Made by a program: the position numbers and the translations under genes | DNA from: Morchella semilibera | Lineage: Eukaryota > Ascomycota > Pezizomycetes > Pezizales > Morchellaceae | Assembly: GCA_009192285.1 (NCBI GenBank) | Contig: WBVU01000008.1 | Span: 1,436,370-1,500,369, forward strand | Reading direction: 5' to 3' | DNA: 64,000 bases | Shown: one piece after another, positions 1 to 12,039 of the stretch | Numbering within the stretch: position 1 is the first letter of the stretch | Layout of the letters: the number at the start of each line of letters is the position of its first letter | The notes under the pieces: generated by a model | Seen by the model: the letters and a program-made list of their open reading frames with translations, nothing else | What the model was told of the DNA's origin: nothing | Databases searched by the model: none

Positions 1-3000
1 GTTTAGCGCACCCTCACTCATCCCCCGGACTATCATTTCACTAGTCTGGACAGATCCGTGACTAATGGAATCCTTTAGTAGGATTATCCTTTCATCATTT
101 GTGATAGCGACGTCAAGAAGTCTCTCCTCCATTAATATCTCCACTATACTTGTGTGACCTTGCATCCATGCTAGCGCTAAAGCCGTGTTTCCATCCTTGC
201 CCTTGTGTTGCGTGTCTATGCCTTGTGCCTTAACGAGCAGTTTGCAGGGTTCCAAGCGCCCAAAAATCGCGGCGCAGGAAAGAGCGGTCCATCCATAATC
301 CCTGCTTCTCGCGTTGACATCCAAGTCCTCCCGCGCTAGGAGTAGCTTTATCACCTGGCACTGATCCCTTTGCGTAGCCCATATTAATAGTGTTTCCGAG
401 TCATACTGTTTGTTGATATTAACCCTTAAATCAGCGACGAGAACTTTTAATATATCGAAGTGCTTTAATCTAGCTGCGATGAACAAGGGAGGCTCTCCGT
501 CCGTGTTTATGGTGTTTGGTAGAACGTCATCACTGGCCTTAAGGATACTTTCTACAGTTCCTACATATCCGCCAATGATCGCAAGCGACAAAGCCGTCTC
601 TCCGGAGCGATTTCGATGATTCAAAATCGAAGCTTGAGTAGATGTGTTCCGGAGAATATGTTTAACTTCAGGTTCGCTACCTTTGGAGGCGGCATAGTGT
701 AGGATGGTATCGCTGTTCACGTCGCTCAAGGTAAGATCACATCTACCAGTTTGGAGCAACTTCCGGAAGATAGCGGGGTCACCGGTGAGAAGGGCATGCA
801 TCAACGGCGTTTTCCCTTCCTGATCAGCGTGGTTTATGTCGACCGCTGGCCGCGCAATGAGGGACAGAACCACGCTCATTTGCTTTGACTGAACCGCCAA
901 GATGAGTGGCGTATTCATTGACTTATCACGGCAGCTTAAATCAGTGTTAGGATGATCAAGTAACAGCCGAACATATTCCATATCCCCATGCTCGGCGCTG
1001 TGGTGTAGAGGGGTGCGTCCCATTTGGTTACAAGGGTTGGGATCCGAATCTTGGAAGTGTCCTGAGTCTTTTAGGCACTCCCTGAAAGTAGGCAACAGGC
1101 GATAGTAACACGCCGTCCATAAGAGAGATGTATTTCTCGTATCTATCCCGCTTAGATATGGGAGGGTAACATGCAAACTCGAAGCCCATGACCGATAAAC
1201 GTCAGATTGAGGGTCCAGCAACCCGTTCCATCCTTGAGGATTGAGGCTAGACTTAGTTACTAGAGTACTCAGGTGATGTCCCCAATTTCGAGAAGCGTAA
1301 TGAATCAGAAGTTTCGGGGAGACGATGATATTATGGACGTTTGGATCATCAATATCGGAAAGATTATCATATGCGCCGTACATGGGGTTTGTTAAAACCT
1401 CTCTACACACATCGGCAATCCACCTCCTACCGTCATCTCTGTTGTATTCTGAAGATTGGTCCAAAAACTCTTTAACGGTGGCGTGGGAAAACCTTAATAT
1501 CCCAGTGCTTTTATCCAGAACAACCAAGCCACAGCATATTGCATAGAGGTCGTCGATGCTACTAATCTTACTAGACGGCACATTGGTATCCTGATGTGGA
1601 TCAGTAGTGATTTGTAACGACTGAAGCAGTATCTCTGGCGAGCGGTCATCGATGGTGTTGTAAATCCAGTGTATTACGTTGAGCGCATTTCGATTATTGG
1701 TCTTTGTATGCTTATCAATCCTGGATAGTATATTCCTATACTTTTCCTCTAGGGATTGTGGATTGTATCTCAGTGTGTCATCGATCCCATCCTCCGTAAC
1801 TTGTCGACCAAGCTCTTCGATCCTAAGAGAGACGGCCAGGAACCTAGGGAAGGTAAGTTGATCGCTCACCATGTAAGGAATGAAGTAAACATACATCCCA
1901 TTTGCATCGGTGTCCAGGGCATTGATCTTTGATCTCTGGGTCTCCAGGTAATTACGCATGCCTCTAGACTTCGAATATAAGTCCTCAATCTTTCCATCAA
2001 GGTAGACTCGGATATCTCCACTGTTATCTTCGGGTCGTATGTAGTGCTGGTTGTATGCACTCATACGACTCTTGATGTCTGACTCATTGCGACTACTGAA
2101 GAACATACGGACGGTTTTCACCGCAACCTGGATATCATTCAAGACATGAAAGAACTCCATGCGCGTAGCTGAGTCTAATTCGTCGAGTGCATCGATAATA
2201 ATCCAGACTCCGTCTGAAAAGTCTTTACAAAGTTCAATAATGTATCGCTTGCTTTCCTCAAGAGTCAAGGATCCGCCGGAATTCAGAGACCGCTGCTCAT
2301 ACAGTTTCATGATAGATTTGGGTACTCCCGATGAGTAGGCAAGACAGAGCTGTCTTACAATGGCTCTCAAGACGGAACTGGGGTTTGAATGTTGGGGAAG
2401 ATCGTAAGAACAGTAGAAGAAGGCGACTGCAGAGTTCCCAACAAAAGAGTTCTCGTTGTCCGGGTCCTGATTCGTACGGTTGATCAGGATATCAACGACC
2501 TTTGAGCTTTTATTAATGTCAGCCAAGGCAGCTATGGCGGGGTATTATATCGGCTCTTACGTCAAGTGAGACTTGCCAGTTCCAGCTTGAGTAAATATAG
2601 TTAGTATTCTACCCCTGACCTGAGAAAGAGCCCTCACCATCGCCGCACAACCAAAAAGCAGACGAGGACGACTCTAAATTGAGCCATTCCTTGAATTCCA
2701 CGTTTTCCTCCAGCCATTCGCATGTGTTAGGCGTTCGTCGTTCACAATGGGTCCTATGGTTTGCCCCATATTCCAAATTCGATATCCAGTTCAAGGCGTC
2801 CTTCAACTTTAGCTCTAGAAGGTTTAGCCATCTAAACATTAGGGTCGTTGTTTATGAGCCACTAACCATCGAGATAATCACAAATCACCCCGAGTCTCAT
2901 GTGACAGTCCTTTAAAGAACTTTCAAGACCCTGCAACTGACCCCTGCATTCTTCCAACTGGGACTTGAGCTTTTCTCGAGACGCATCCGCTCCTATAAGA

Positions 3001-4419
3001 GAATAGTGACTGTCAGAGGGATAGGAGCACAGGAACCACATTGGGCGATATACCTGATCGGTTGAGGGACGCAGCTGATATTCCTAGTTAGCAGAGAGCC
3101 AGAGCTTCTAGAACGTATTGGGTGGAACCTTCTTTCTCCACGAGATCAGCGCACTCACGGGTGCGTCTTTCACAGTCACGTACATCCTCTAGTAATCGGG
3201 ACAGATGAGTTGAAAGGCTTTCTAAGATTTGCTCTGCTCATTCCGGGCGTTAAGCATAGTTCGTGAGTCAACTTTGTGTGTACCTACTTGGGGCAGATTT
3301 ATCAACGTGCTGCTTCGCATAGACGAGGTAAGTCAATATCGAAACATATTGATCAACGAGACGTGTCTTCAATTCAGTGACGGACTGTTGCTTCGTCCCC
3401 AGATATAGTGCCTCATATATCGAGCTGCAATGCATGACCCAAGCGAGGTATCCAAGGCTAGTGGATATCAGAGCCATCCTTTTATAGTATGCCAACCCAA
3501 GCTATGAGATCTAGGTTAGTATATATCTTTAGCGAGATGATTGGAAAAAAGGCACTTACATCTAGAAGGAGGATGAAGCCTGACCATGCTAGAGCGACAA
3601 CATTAGGATGGTGCTGGAGTGCTATATTTCCAAACTTGGCGTATTTCTCGAGCTGTGTCAGGAAGACTTCAGCATACAATACTTTCTCGTTCTTACTGTT
3701 GGTATAATGAAGCCTCGACTCATCACTTTTGGCTCGTTGGTCTCGAATATAACCGATGAGGGAAGTAGCTAGCTGGAAATTTTCCTTTTTCTCCACAAGC
3801 GCTTCGGGCATTCCCTTGCGTAGCCTCTCCACCGCTTCGCCCCAGGGAGTGAGGGGTCTAATAAGTTTCAATTGTTAGGCAGCGAGATATGATATCCGCG
3901 GACTGCATTTCAACTTACTTCGGTGGACCTCCTTTTAAGTCGGACGGAGAAGAAAAAGTTTTTGATGGCTGCAAAGGAGGTGCAATAAACTGGGAACTAC
4001 ATGCTGAGCCTGATCTCGGGCCGTTGCTAGCTGGGTGGCGAGTGGTCACTCTGGCAGTGTTGGCCGATGAATCTGAGTGGGTTGTTGGAGACCCCTTAGA
4101 GAATTGCGAGGGTCCTGGCGCGGTCATATCCTGTGTCGCGGTTGCACTAGCATAAATAGAAATTAGAGCCCCCCCAGATAAGAACAGAGTGATCCATTAT
4201 CAATTACTCAAGAAGAGAATATAGCCTAACTTCGCCCAGGCTAAGGTCTTCCAAGACCGGGGGTGGGGGAATGCCGGCAGTGGGCGGGTTGGGCTCGATT
4301 TTAACATCGGTTAGGTCTTGAAGTGCACAATCACCAGGCGTCGACGGTTGTAGAGTGATTGGTAAATCTTTAGTCCTTCTTTTAAATAGCTTTCGTAGCG
4401 TAGAGAGAATGATACCCAT
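1..4419 (-). CDS. NACHT-ankyrin STAND receptor A (NLR A), C-terminus beyond left edge
   Basis: Fungal NLR-like receptor, presumably a cytosolic signal-transducing ATPase of heterokaryon or innate immunity. I read exons at 4208-4419, 3919-4146, 3560-3857, 3288-3501, 3129-3233, 2867-2992, 2638-2814, 2561-2585, 1895-2531 and 1843 to the edge, all with GT..AG introns. Order of parts: MGIILSTLRKLFKRR start (possible myristoylation plus basic patch), Ser/Thr/Pro linker, helical N-terminal domain with DAALQHHP-like text (here NIALQHHPNVVALAWSGF; resembles DUF7708), a coiled coil, Walker A AGTGKS in a 25-nt exon, Walker B IIIDALDELD, winged-helix-like region (LRFSHATVKEFL), then ankyrin repeats. Start chosen at the ATG at 4417-4419 because the homologue at 12040-18612 starts the same way. 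Odd: the intron after the Walker A exon (2532-2560) would be only 29 nt and leaves the frame off by one, so this copy may be damaged there. Confidence 0.8.
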
Positions 4420-5075
4420 TGTTTGGAAAGAGTTGTTGTGGGGTATGGTTGTTAGGTCCGGTGGTGGGAAGGTTGTATGAGCATTGAGCACACACCTACA
4501 ATTATATATTAGCGATGTAGCGTAGCACATGACCTACGTGTCGCTAAATTTAAAGAACCTGCATTGGTAATTTATAACCTGTCTTAATTAGAATCTAATC
4601 TACAATTCAACGAATGGAAACGGTCGATATGAAACATAGTGGAGTCTTTCAACCAAAGACAATTCTGCACGACTCATGTCCTCGGCCTGGGTATCACTAG
4701 AAACCTGAACCTCAGTCATAGAAGCGGCGATTTGGATAGACTGAGTGCTCGCCTAAAAAAAACAGCCTGTTGATTTGCAAATATATCAATAGACTTTGTT
4801 TTTTGGCAACTTCATAGCGTTTCTGAACACAACCGCTATTACATGCCATAGAAAAATGTAGTCTTGGCGGTTTTTGTGTGTATGCAATATTAGTCGTTTT
4901 CAAAAACGCTATGAGATTGCGTCGTTTGCAGCAAAAGGTACTCAACGTGCTGTTCTTTTGGTGTGCCAAAGAGCTTGTCTAAAGGTGGGCTCTGGTTGGC
5001 ATACCCCAGCCGCAATAAAATTTTCCTGAGTCTTACAGTCTGAAATATTATATCACATTCTGGTTGCATAACTTC

Positions 5076-5140
5076 GTGAACTAAAAGTGTGGTGTTGATA
5101 GGTGAGGATCCGTTCACTCACTTTATCCTAGAGCCTTGTA
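5076..5140. repeat. Partial copy of a small palindromic MITE
   Basis: This stretch matches the element at 19413-19493: GTGAAC, a GTGTGGTGTTGA core, GGATCC, then GTTCACTCACTTTATC and GAGCCTTGTA. The left outer arm is missing or diverged, so it is a truncated copy. Confidence 0.7.
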
Positions 5141-5570
5141 CTGAAAAAATTCCTTGCCGCTGTTTGCACTAAAAGTGCTACTTTCTTGGTGCGATAAAGG
5201 GCCCGTGGTAGAATAACGAAGGTTCTGATCACATTGATTTTTGATATCGGGAATTATCCGCGGTGCTATTTTCTTATATATGCAAAGTGCCAAGACTGGC
5301 CTGGTGAAGTGGAACAGTATTGTCCCTTAGTCTGTCAATGCTGACCTCCCTATAATAGAGGAATTAAATTTGTATGGAGGATCCCTTATTTGATAAGGGG
5401 GGTAGCGGGATCTGCTAGTAAAGCCACACAAATTTGCTTCTTCTGGGGGGGCCAGCATTTTACTAAGAGACTAAGGGATAGACTTACGGCTAAGATATGA
5501 TTTGTGGCTGGAATATACTGCTCTGATTGGCCCATGCGTGTTCGGAGTAGCCAAGATTGTTCCAGCTGTG

Positions 5571-5679
5571 GTACTCGGGTCAGGCAAGAAGAACCTGAAC
5601 ATAAAAACGCGCTAGCAGGGGTCAAATTGGTTACTACCAGAAAAACGATGTTCAGGTTCTTCTTGCCTGACCCGAGTAC
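5571..5679. repeat. Foldback element with 32-bp perfect arms
   Basis: Positions 5571-5602 and 5648-5679 are perfect reverse complements (outer end GTACTCGGGTCAGGCAAG) around a 45-nt loop. It is the size and form of a small non-autonomous foldback or MITE; no clear target duplication was seen. Confidence 0.75.
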
Positions 5680-7439
5680 TAATTTACGGCGCGCCGCACC
5701 ATAGATTTCTTGCAGTACCACCCCCGCGAGGGTGACAGCATTGTTAGAGCATTACCGACAAAAAAACTCCAAGAACATCAAGTTATAGGAGCTTCCGGAA
5801 CTCAATATAGGTAACCCTGAGCCCTTCTTTCTTCCAACCCTATAAAAGTCCTCAGATCTACAATGCGGATCAAATCAGACTCTAGCCCCGAGATATGTAT
5901 GCCACTAGATTGTACTACCTCAATTACTATAGATGTGGCAATCAGTCGACAGGAATTGCTGAATCACCTACATGGTGGTTAGCTGGGGAGGTTGAGCTTC
6001 CCTCCGGTCAAGGGCTGAGTGATTAGTTGGTGGATGCAGCCCGACCTACGCTCAAAGGCCTAGCAACTGGTAGAATAGTTGATAAGGACACAGATTATCC
6101 TAGTTTCAAGAACCACATACGCATCCTGTATCTCAAACTAGACTTCCGCTTCTTTTTGCTCTGGTTCCGGCGATTGTTTTGTCGTTCGGTAGACCATGAT
6201 AGCTAACAGGCCTAGTTTACTGTACCACGTGGAACTCTGTGCAGGCCCGGTGCAAAACAAGGGCGAATAACTCCCGTATCACCTGAGGAGATACACTACG
6301 AGACAGCAGGGCTATAGGCCAACCAGATAGAGCCCACCTTTAGACGTCGGCCGCTGAGGTTCGGTGTAAAAGGCCCTTGCTGCAGCCTAATGATATATCT
6401 CAGACTTTGTGGTAAGCTGGGGTTCGATGGGTAGTTATGCAGCATCTACCGCCGTACCCCCGATTAAACTCGTGCAGGTCTGCATGTATTTTATACCCCC
6501 GCAGGTCCCCTACTTCCTATCCCGTCCGTTGGTACCTTCCGTAGATTACCAGAGAAAGAACCGCCGACACTCCGCATCTTAAACTATAACGCATTCTCAC
6601 ACTAAGCTCCTATCGCTCCTAGACACCTTACACACCTCAGTTCTTTCCTCGAGGGCACCCTCTCACACCTCCACCAGCGCCGGCCAAATGACTCGAGCGG
6701 GCATAGGAACCCTAGCCGCCCTCAGTAACCTTAGTGAGGATCTGCAAGGAGAAGCCGTTCACCCACGTCTGCGTACAAATAAACGAGCTTCGTGATTTCG
6801 TTAGCGCGCTGAGTCATGGGGTATCACTCGCTTCCTTAGCCAAGGCTTTATTATTATATTTTATTTATACTTGATACATTAGCCAAGTCCTTTATATCAC
6901 TGGTTACATGCAGTCCCTCGGCTATGGTAACGTCTCTCCGTCCACCGCCGTCCGCAACAAAGGGGTGAGGGTGGAGCTGGGGGTGGATTATGAGGAGTGA
7001 CAAACTAGGTAGGGTTCCCACCAGCCCCTGTTGGAGGGGGGTGGACAGTGTTACTTGCTGGCGACAGGATGAGGAGGCTGTTTTTATAGGGCTACACATT
7101 GTGTGTGTTCGAGGTAAACAATACTAGCACTATGGTCTACAATGCTCGGAAGCGCATATTATAATAGTCGTTGGTTATCCCAGGCCTTTTCAGGACACAA
7201 ATGGATATCATGGTCACATATCACGACGAGGTGGTAGTCAGACCGGGGGCACGGTAATATAAAGCTAGAGTTTGGGGGCACGGGTTTGCGTTTCGGGCGT
7301 GTCAGTAGATTAATCGAGTCGTGCGCCTGCTCTATAGTGTCAGGAGATCCATATTTGGACGCGAAGAGGGCGGGTTGGTGGTGCCAGGCTTGATTTGTAG
7401 GGTGAGTCGTGGCTTCTCTGTTGTCTGCGAGTGCGGAAG

Positions 7440-7905
7440 TAAAGGATGGGGTAGGAGGGGTGGGGGTGAAAAAGGTGTAAAAAAATATAAAAATATAAAA
7501 ATATAAAAAATGCAAGTGTATAAGGCGATATAGGAATAATAAAAGTAAACAAAATAACGCAAAGGAGAGGGGTAATTAATAGGGGTGGTAAAAATGGTAA
7601 CAAAAACAATAAAAACGATAAAAACGATAAAGATAATAAAGATAATAAGGATGATAGAGATAATAAAGATGATAAAGTAATAAGGATAAGGAAAATAATA
7701 TCATAAAAATAATAAAAATGAGAAAAATGAGAAAACAAAAGTAATAAAAATAAGAATGGTGAGGGTGGTGCAAGAAATAAAGATAATAAAATATTAAAGG
7801 TAATAAAAAGAATAAAGATAATAAAATAATAGAGGTGGTTGAATAAAAAATATAAAACAAAAAAGTGAAAAAGAAAGAAAAAAAAATCAAAGAAAAAAAA
7901 AACTC
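7440..7905 (+). repeat. Degenerate A/G-rich, nearly C-free tract
   Basis: About 450 nt in which the plus strand is almost entirely A, G and T with very few C. It is built from degenerate units such as GATAAA, AATAAA and GATAATAAA. It gives a long Phe/Leu-rich open frame on the minus strand that I regard as a composition artefact. Confidence 0.8.
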
Positions 7906-10334
7906 GGTCAGCGACAGGATCCCCACGGCGAAAACGCATTCCGTAGATGCGCTATACCGGACCGATGCCGCAGCGACATTGCCATATACTACTAATTATA
8001 GACAGGCAGAACCCATCCGCTATCCCCACAGCTGGGTCTCTCACTACCATGCACGTTTCCAGAGCAGCTAAGGCGGCGATTCGTTAGTAGGTCAAGTGTT
8101 GACCTTGGTCATCAACAATGGGTTGTGTCATCATCATCTACACCCCCGCCCGGATCTAGCGTCTACACCGGAACAGCCTCTAAAGGAAATTCCAGATCGC
8201 GAAACACCGTCTGCGCCCCTTGATCGCTTGATATGGCGGGAATGAAGATGATCAGGGTTAGGGTTACTTGACAGACGTCAGAATTAAGACTTGACGTGGA
8301 AGTTCAGAGTCCTGGATCTGAACCTAAAGAAAGCAGCAATGCAATGTGGTTTGAGTTATTTCGTGAGCGCTTCCCGCCCCGCCGAAATCAGCGCGCGGTT
8401 AGTAGGTAATCGGCCAGTCGGTCGTCCATGGCATGGTAGTATCCGCCGCCATCTGTGAAGAGCACCTGTGCGCGTTTCCCCGCCGACGCAGCGGTGGTAC
8501 AGCGTACTCCCGCATGCCCGGGCGGTCGTGCTGTGGTGGGGGTTGCATGGTGGTAGAGCGGTTTTTGGGCTGCGGTGTACCGTGGGATGTCGGTACCACC
8601 ACTCGTGTAGTGTAGTCTGCAGCTGGGCACAGAGTCGGGAGGGGTCAGGTTTTGTGCAGCGGTGGGTGTGTGTGTTGTTGGTATGGACCCGGGAACTAGA
8701 GCGAAGAGCCTCAGCGTTTGACCGGGTGCAGGTGTGACGTGCAGCATCTGCAGGGCGGCGGGGGGGTTGGTGGGGTATCGTATGCAGGGCATGAGATAAG
8801 CGAGGTATGCAAGGGGAAACATGGTGGGGGAGAATGTACGTATAACCGACCACCACCTAGAACGAGCGAGATCTCGCACCACCGAAGTTCATCGCCGCGA
8901 GAATTAATCAGCTTACACGCCTCTCACACTAGCTTGAGATCCAGCATGGCTGCGTGCGCTGGTGCGGGGAAGCCACCGTAGCGTTGGGGGTTGGTGGTTC
9001 TGGGAATTAAAACACAGTAGCCGCAACCCACGCCACACCCTCAAGCGATGTGAGCTACGGGAGTGAAGGACTGACTGCAAAGGGCAGGCCATGGGTGTGG
9101 ATGAAGTTGCGGTGTGGGCAAACTAGGGTTCCTGGTGGGCTCTTCTAGAGAAGCGCCGACAGGGGCTCTGCCAGACCCCCGCGTGCGGCTTCTGTCATCG
9201 TGTAATCCACTAATAGACAGGTATGTATGACTGAGAGCATATATGGCAAAGAACTCGTAAGATGGGTTACCTGCTAAAAAGGACTGTACATAGTCGAGGG
9301 CAGTAGGTCAGAACCTCTCCCCTCTCATCATGAATACAAGCGATTACTCTCTACGTGGTAGAAACCCTTGTGCGATAGTCTTGGCGGGAGTATCTCTCTA
9401 ACGGGACCCCCGGTTGCTTGCTGTTGGTGTATGGACAAAATATATTGCGGCCCTTTCTTGACAGGGTATGGGGTATGGGACGCGATAAATGTTTTGCCAA
9501 CGGTAGTAACTCTTTTACTACCCGTGGTGGAAACATTTCTAGCATTTATGCTTTAAGGTGGATGGAGGCACAGGCCTTTTGGGCAGGGGGCTGCGTAATC
9601 CCAGTATACTCATGAATATTGGCCACCGGTGGGGGATTTCCTGTGGTGTGTTACCAGTGGCGGCTACGTCACCACTGGCACTGGTGGGGGCATTTATAAA
9701 GGTTAGCGTTCATGGTTCGAGATTTACCAACAAGGTATAGCGCAGAATCAAGACTGATTCTCAGTGTTTATACAGACACAAGGCTCGCCACCGCTGGTAG
9801 AATTGCTTTCGACACATCTACCGCTCCACACCACATGACGTTAACAGCACAGCATTTCTGGGCCAAGGATGCCAGTACATATGCGTCCATTCTCCACTAG
9901 CAGATGTTTCTGTTTGATAGCTGGATGTTCGCTAGCTTAGCATAGGAGGGCACGAAGACTGGAATTCGGTGTTTATGGCTGAAATCAATACCACGGTGGG
10001 AAATAACCGTTGACGAATTTTCAGGGGGTGGGGGTCACAAGTGGTTGCGGTATATCAGGATGACGGTATGATGGTCATTGGGAGCTCGGAGTTATAAGGG
10101 AGCACAAGAACAGCCAAGTAATGAATTAAGAAAAATGATATCTTTCGACGTAGGGTTAGGGTTTCTTCTCCAAGTTGGGAAATGTGGCAGACTCGTGCAG
10201 TTTTCTCAGTGGATTTACTTTCATCATGTACTTTTTTACTGGCGAGCATATGGGGCACATCTGGCTCTTATAGGGGGGCATCACTCGGGATGAAGGTTAA
10301 AAAGTGGGAAGTGGGTAGTTTCGATGTGGGGGCC

Positions 10335-10984
10335 TATTTATTTCATACATGCATGCAGCCCTTAGGCCATGGCAACCATCTCCAGTTCCCACCTCCCGGA
10401 ACAGATGGATCCTCCTCCCCTTCACCCTCCGCCGCCAAACTCGAAAAACAAAAAACAGAATCCGGGGAAACAAAACAAAACAGCAAACACGGTTGAATTA
10501 CACCGATCTATCCTTCTCCCTTTCCTCTCCTCTCCTGGTGAGCTGATGTAGTAGCCTGCGATGTTGGTGGGAAGACTCTAATAGCCAAGCATGTAAGACC
10601 GCCGGTATATGGGTCTTGTAAATGTGTGATTAGGGGGAGGTTGGACGACTCTACATACATCAGGGTCCCGTGAGATACTGGAGACCGTGTCTGAAGCAGG
10701 GCAAAATACTCAAGCTGTTGCAAACTGGTGTTTATAACTACATGATACTCCGGACGACATAGGCCAAGGATGCGGGTGTGTCTTCAACAGTTGTTATGCC
10801 TTTGGGCCAGGCCAGGGGGGAACGGACTTGTCCCTCGCTACTGGTGCCCTCCGTCTGGTGGTGGAGGATATGGGCAGGTGGTGGAGGATATGGGGAGGAA
10901 GATTTACCTACTTCGGAGAGAGGAAGGAGGTGGTTGCCATAGCCTAAGGGCTACATGCATGTATGCAGTATAAGTAAATAAATA
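10335..10984. mobile_element. Putative non-autonomous element with about 40-bp inverted repeats
   Basis: Arm 10335-10383 and arm 10926-10984 are inverted copies. The core 40 nt (CATACATGCATG, AGCCCTTAGGC, ATGGCAACCA, CTCC) differs at three positions, all C/T. Both arms continue outward into TATTTATTT. The interior (about 540 nt) has no credible gene, and no target duplication could be defined. Confidence 0.55.
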
Positions 10985-12039
10985 CTGGTGCCCTCTTCCT
11001 ATATAATTGCGTAATAACCCTAACCCTGCATAGTATCTTACTCCTTCTCAACTGGACCTGAGTTGATAACCGGGTTATAACTGTGTTTCTTTCCCCAGTC
11101 TGTTACCCTTATATGTTCGACCCTGATACACATTTCCGAACTCTTGAAAAGAAAATCTCATGTATCTTGTGGGGAAAGATATTGTTTAAAGGTGTAACCA
11201 GCAGACAAACATACCACTACTCGGTGGTTAAGGACTCTCTATAACTGCTATACCATGCTTTTTATACAACCCAATTAACTCCGGACATTTATTTAAAAAA
11301 AAAAAGAGGCGTCTCACTTTTACGACCTGTAAGAGTAATCGTAGGGCCGCAGGCCCAATCATTTAGTTCATTTACCGATTCGTTTTGTATGGGGAAACAC
11401 AATTCTCGGACTACTAGAGAGGGGGGTAGGGGGAGGAAGTCCCTTCATCATCACCTAACCGCAGCGGTCCCGGCGATACCAGACCAGGAGCCGACATGTG
11501 TGCGCCGGAATGCAACTCTGCGGGCTGGCGAGGCACTATATGGGCTGGAGATTGGGTTATGGTGGATAGCATATTGACCAGAGGTTATTGGAGGAATGAG
11601 ATATGGGGTGAAATATGTGTTGCGCGGACTTAATGCGGGAGCTCGGGGGCGTGCACATGGGTAGCATATCAAGTGATTGGAGAAAGACTAGGTTGGAGAT
11701 GTCATTTATAAGAAAACTTTTTTTATAAGGGTTCGTACAGTCTGCGTTCTCTTGACAGGGGGAGGAAAGAAGAAAGGAAAAATTCGATAGCTCATAACTG
11801 AAAAACAGATAGGGTAACGAAAAAGGTCAATGTAGCAAACTCGATAACAGATGGAATATAAACGGGTAACTCCACGAACTTGGCGACAGATAAAGTTAAA
11901 AATAACAATCTTAACAGGTTCAGTTACAGGTAGAGGGAAAATGAATCAACGCTTTCATATGAGCCGCCAAGGGATTGCCTACACCACCGCCTGTATCTCG
12001 AACATGGTAGAGGGCTAGCAGGGAGGATCACAACACCTC
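10985..12039. other. Intergenic region downstream of NLR B
   Basis: About 1 kb lying 3' of the NLR B stop codon. It holds a telomere-like AACCCTAACCCT at 11016-11027 and a short poly-A run near 11295. No gene, RNA gene or terminator-like structure could be supported. Confidence 0.5.

Larger units (their letters stand above)
4420..10334. other. Gene-poor stretch with small repeats
   Basis: I see no supported gene. Open frames here are short, lack family resemblance and splice context, and several are produced by the palindromes and the purine tract listed separately. Telomere-like AGGGTTAGGGTT motifs occur at 8254-8266 and 10151-10164. The GC-rich part at about 8350-8980 has long overlapping open frames on both strands, as expected of GC-rich non-coding DNA. 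Confidence 0.6.

Noticed and set aside
7340-7939. 199-codon minus-strand open frame rich in Phe, Leu and Tyr
   Set aside because: It is the complement of the A/G-rich tract; composition alone explains it.
8356-8882. Overlapping long open frames on both strands
   Set aside because: GC-rich sequence with no family resemblance, no splice signals and competing frames of equal length.
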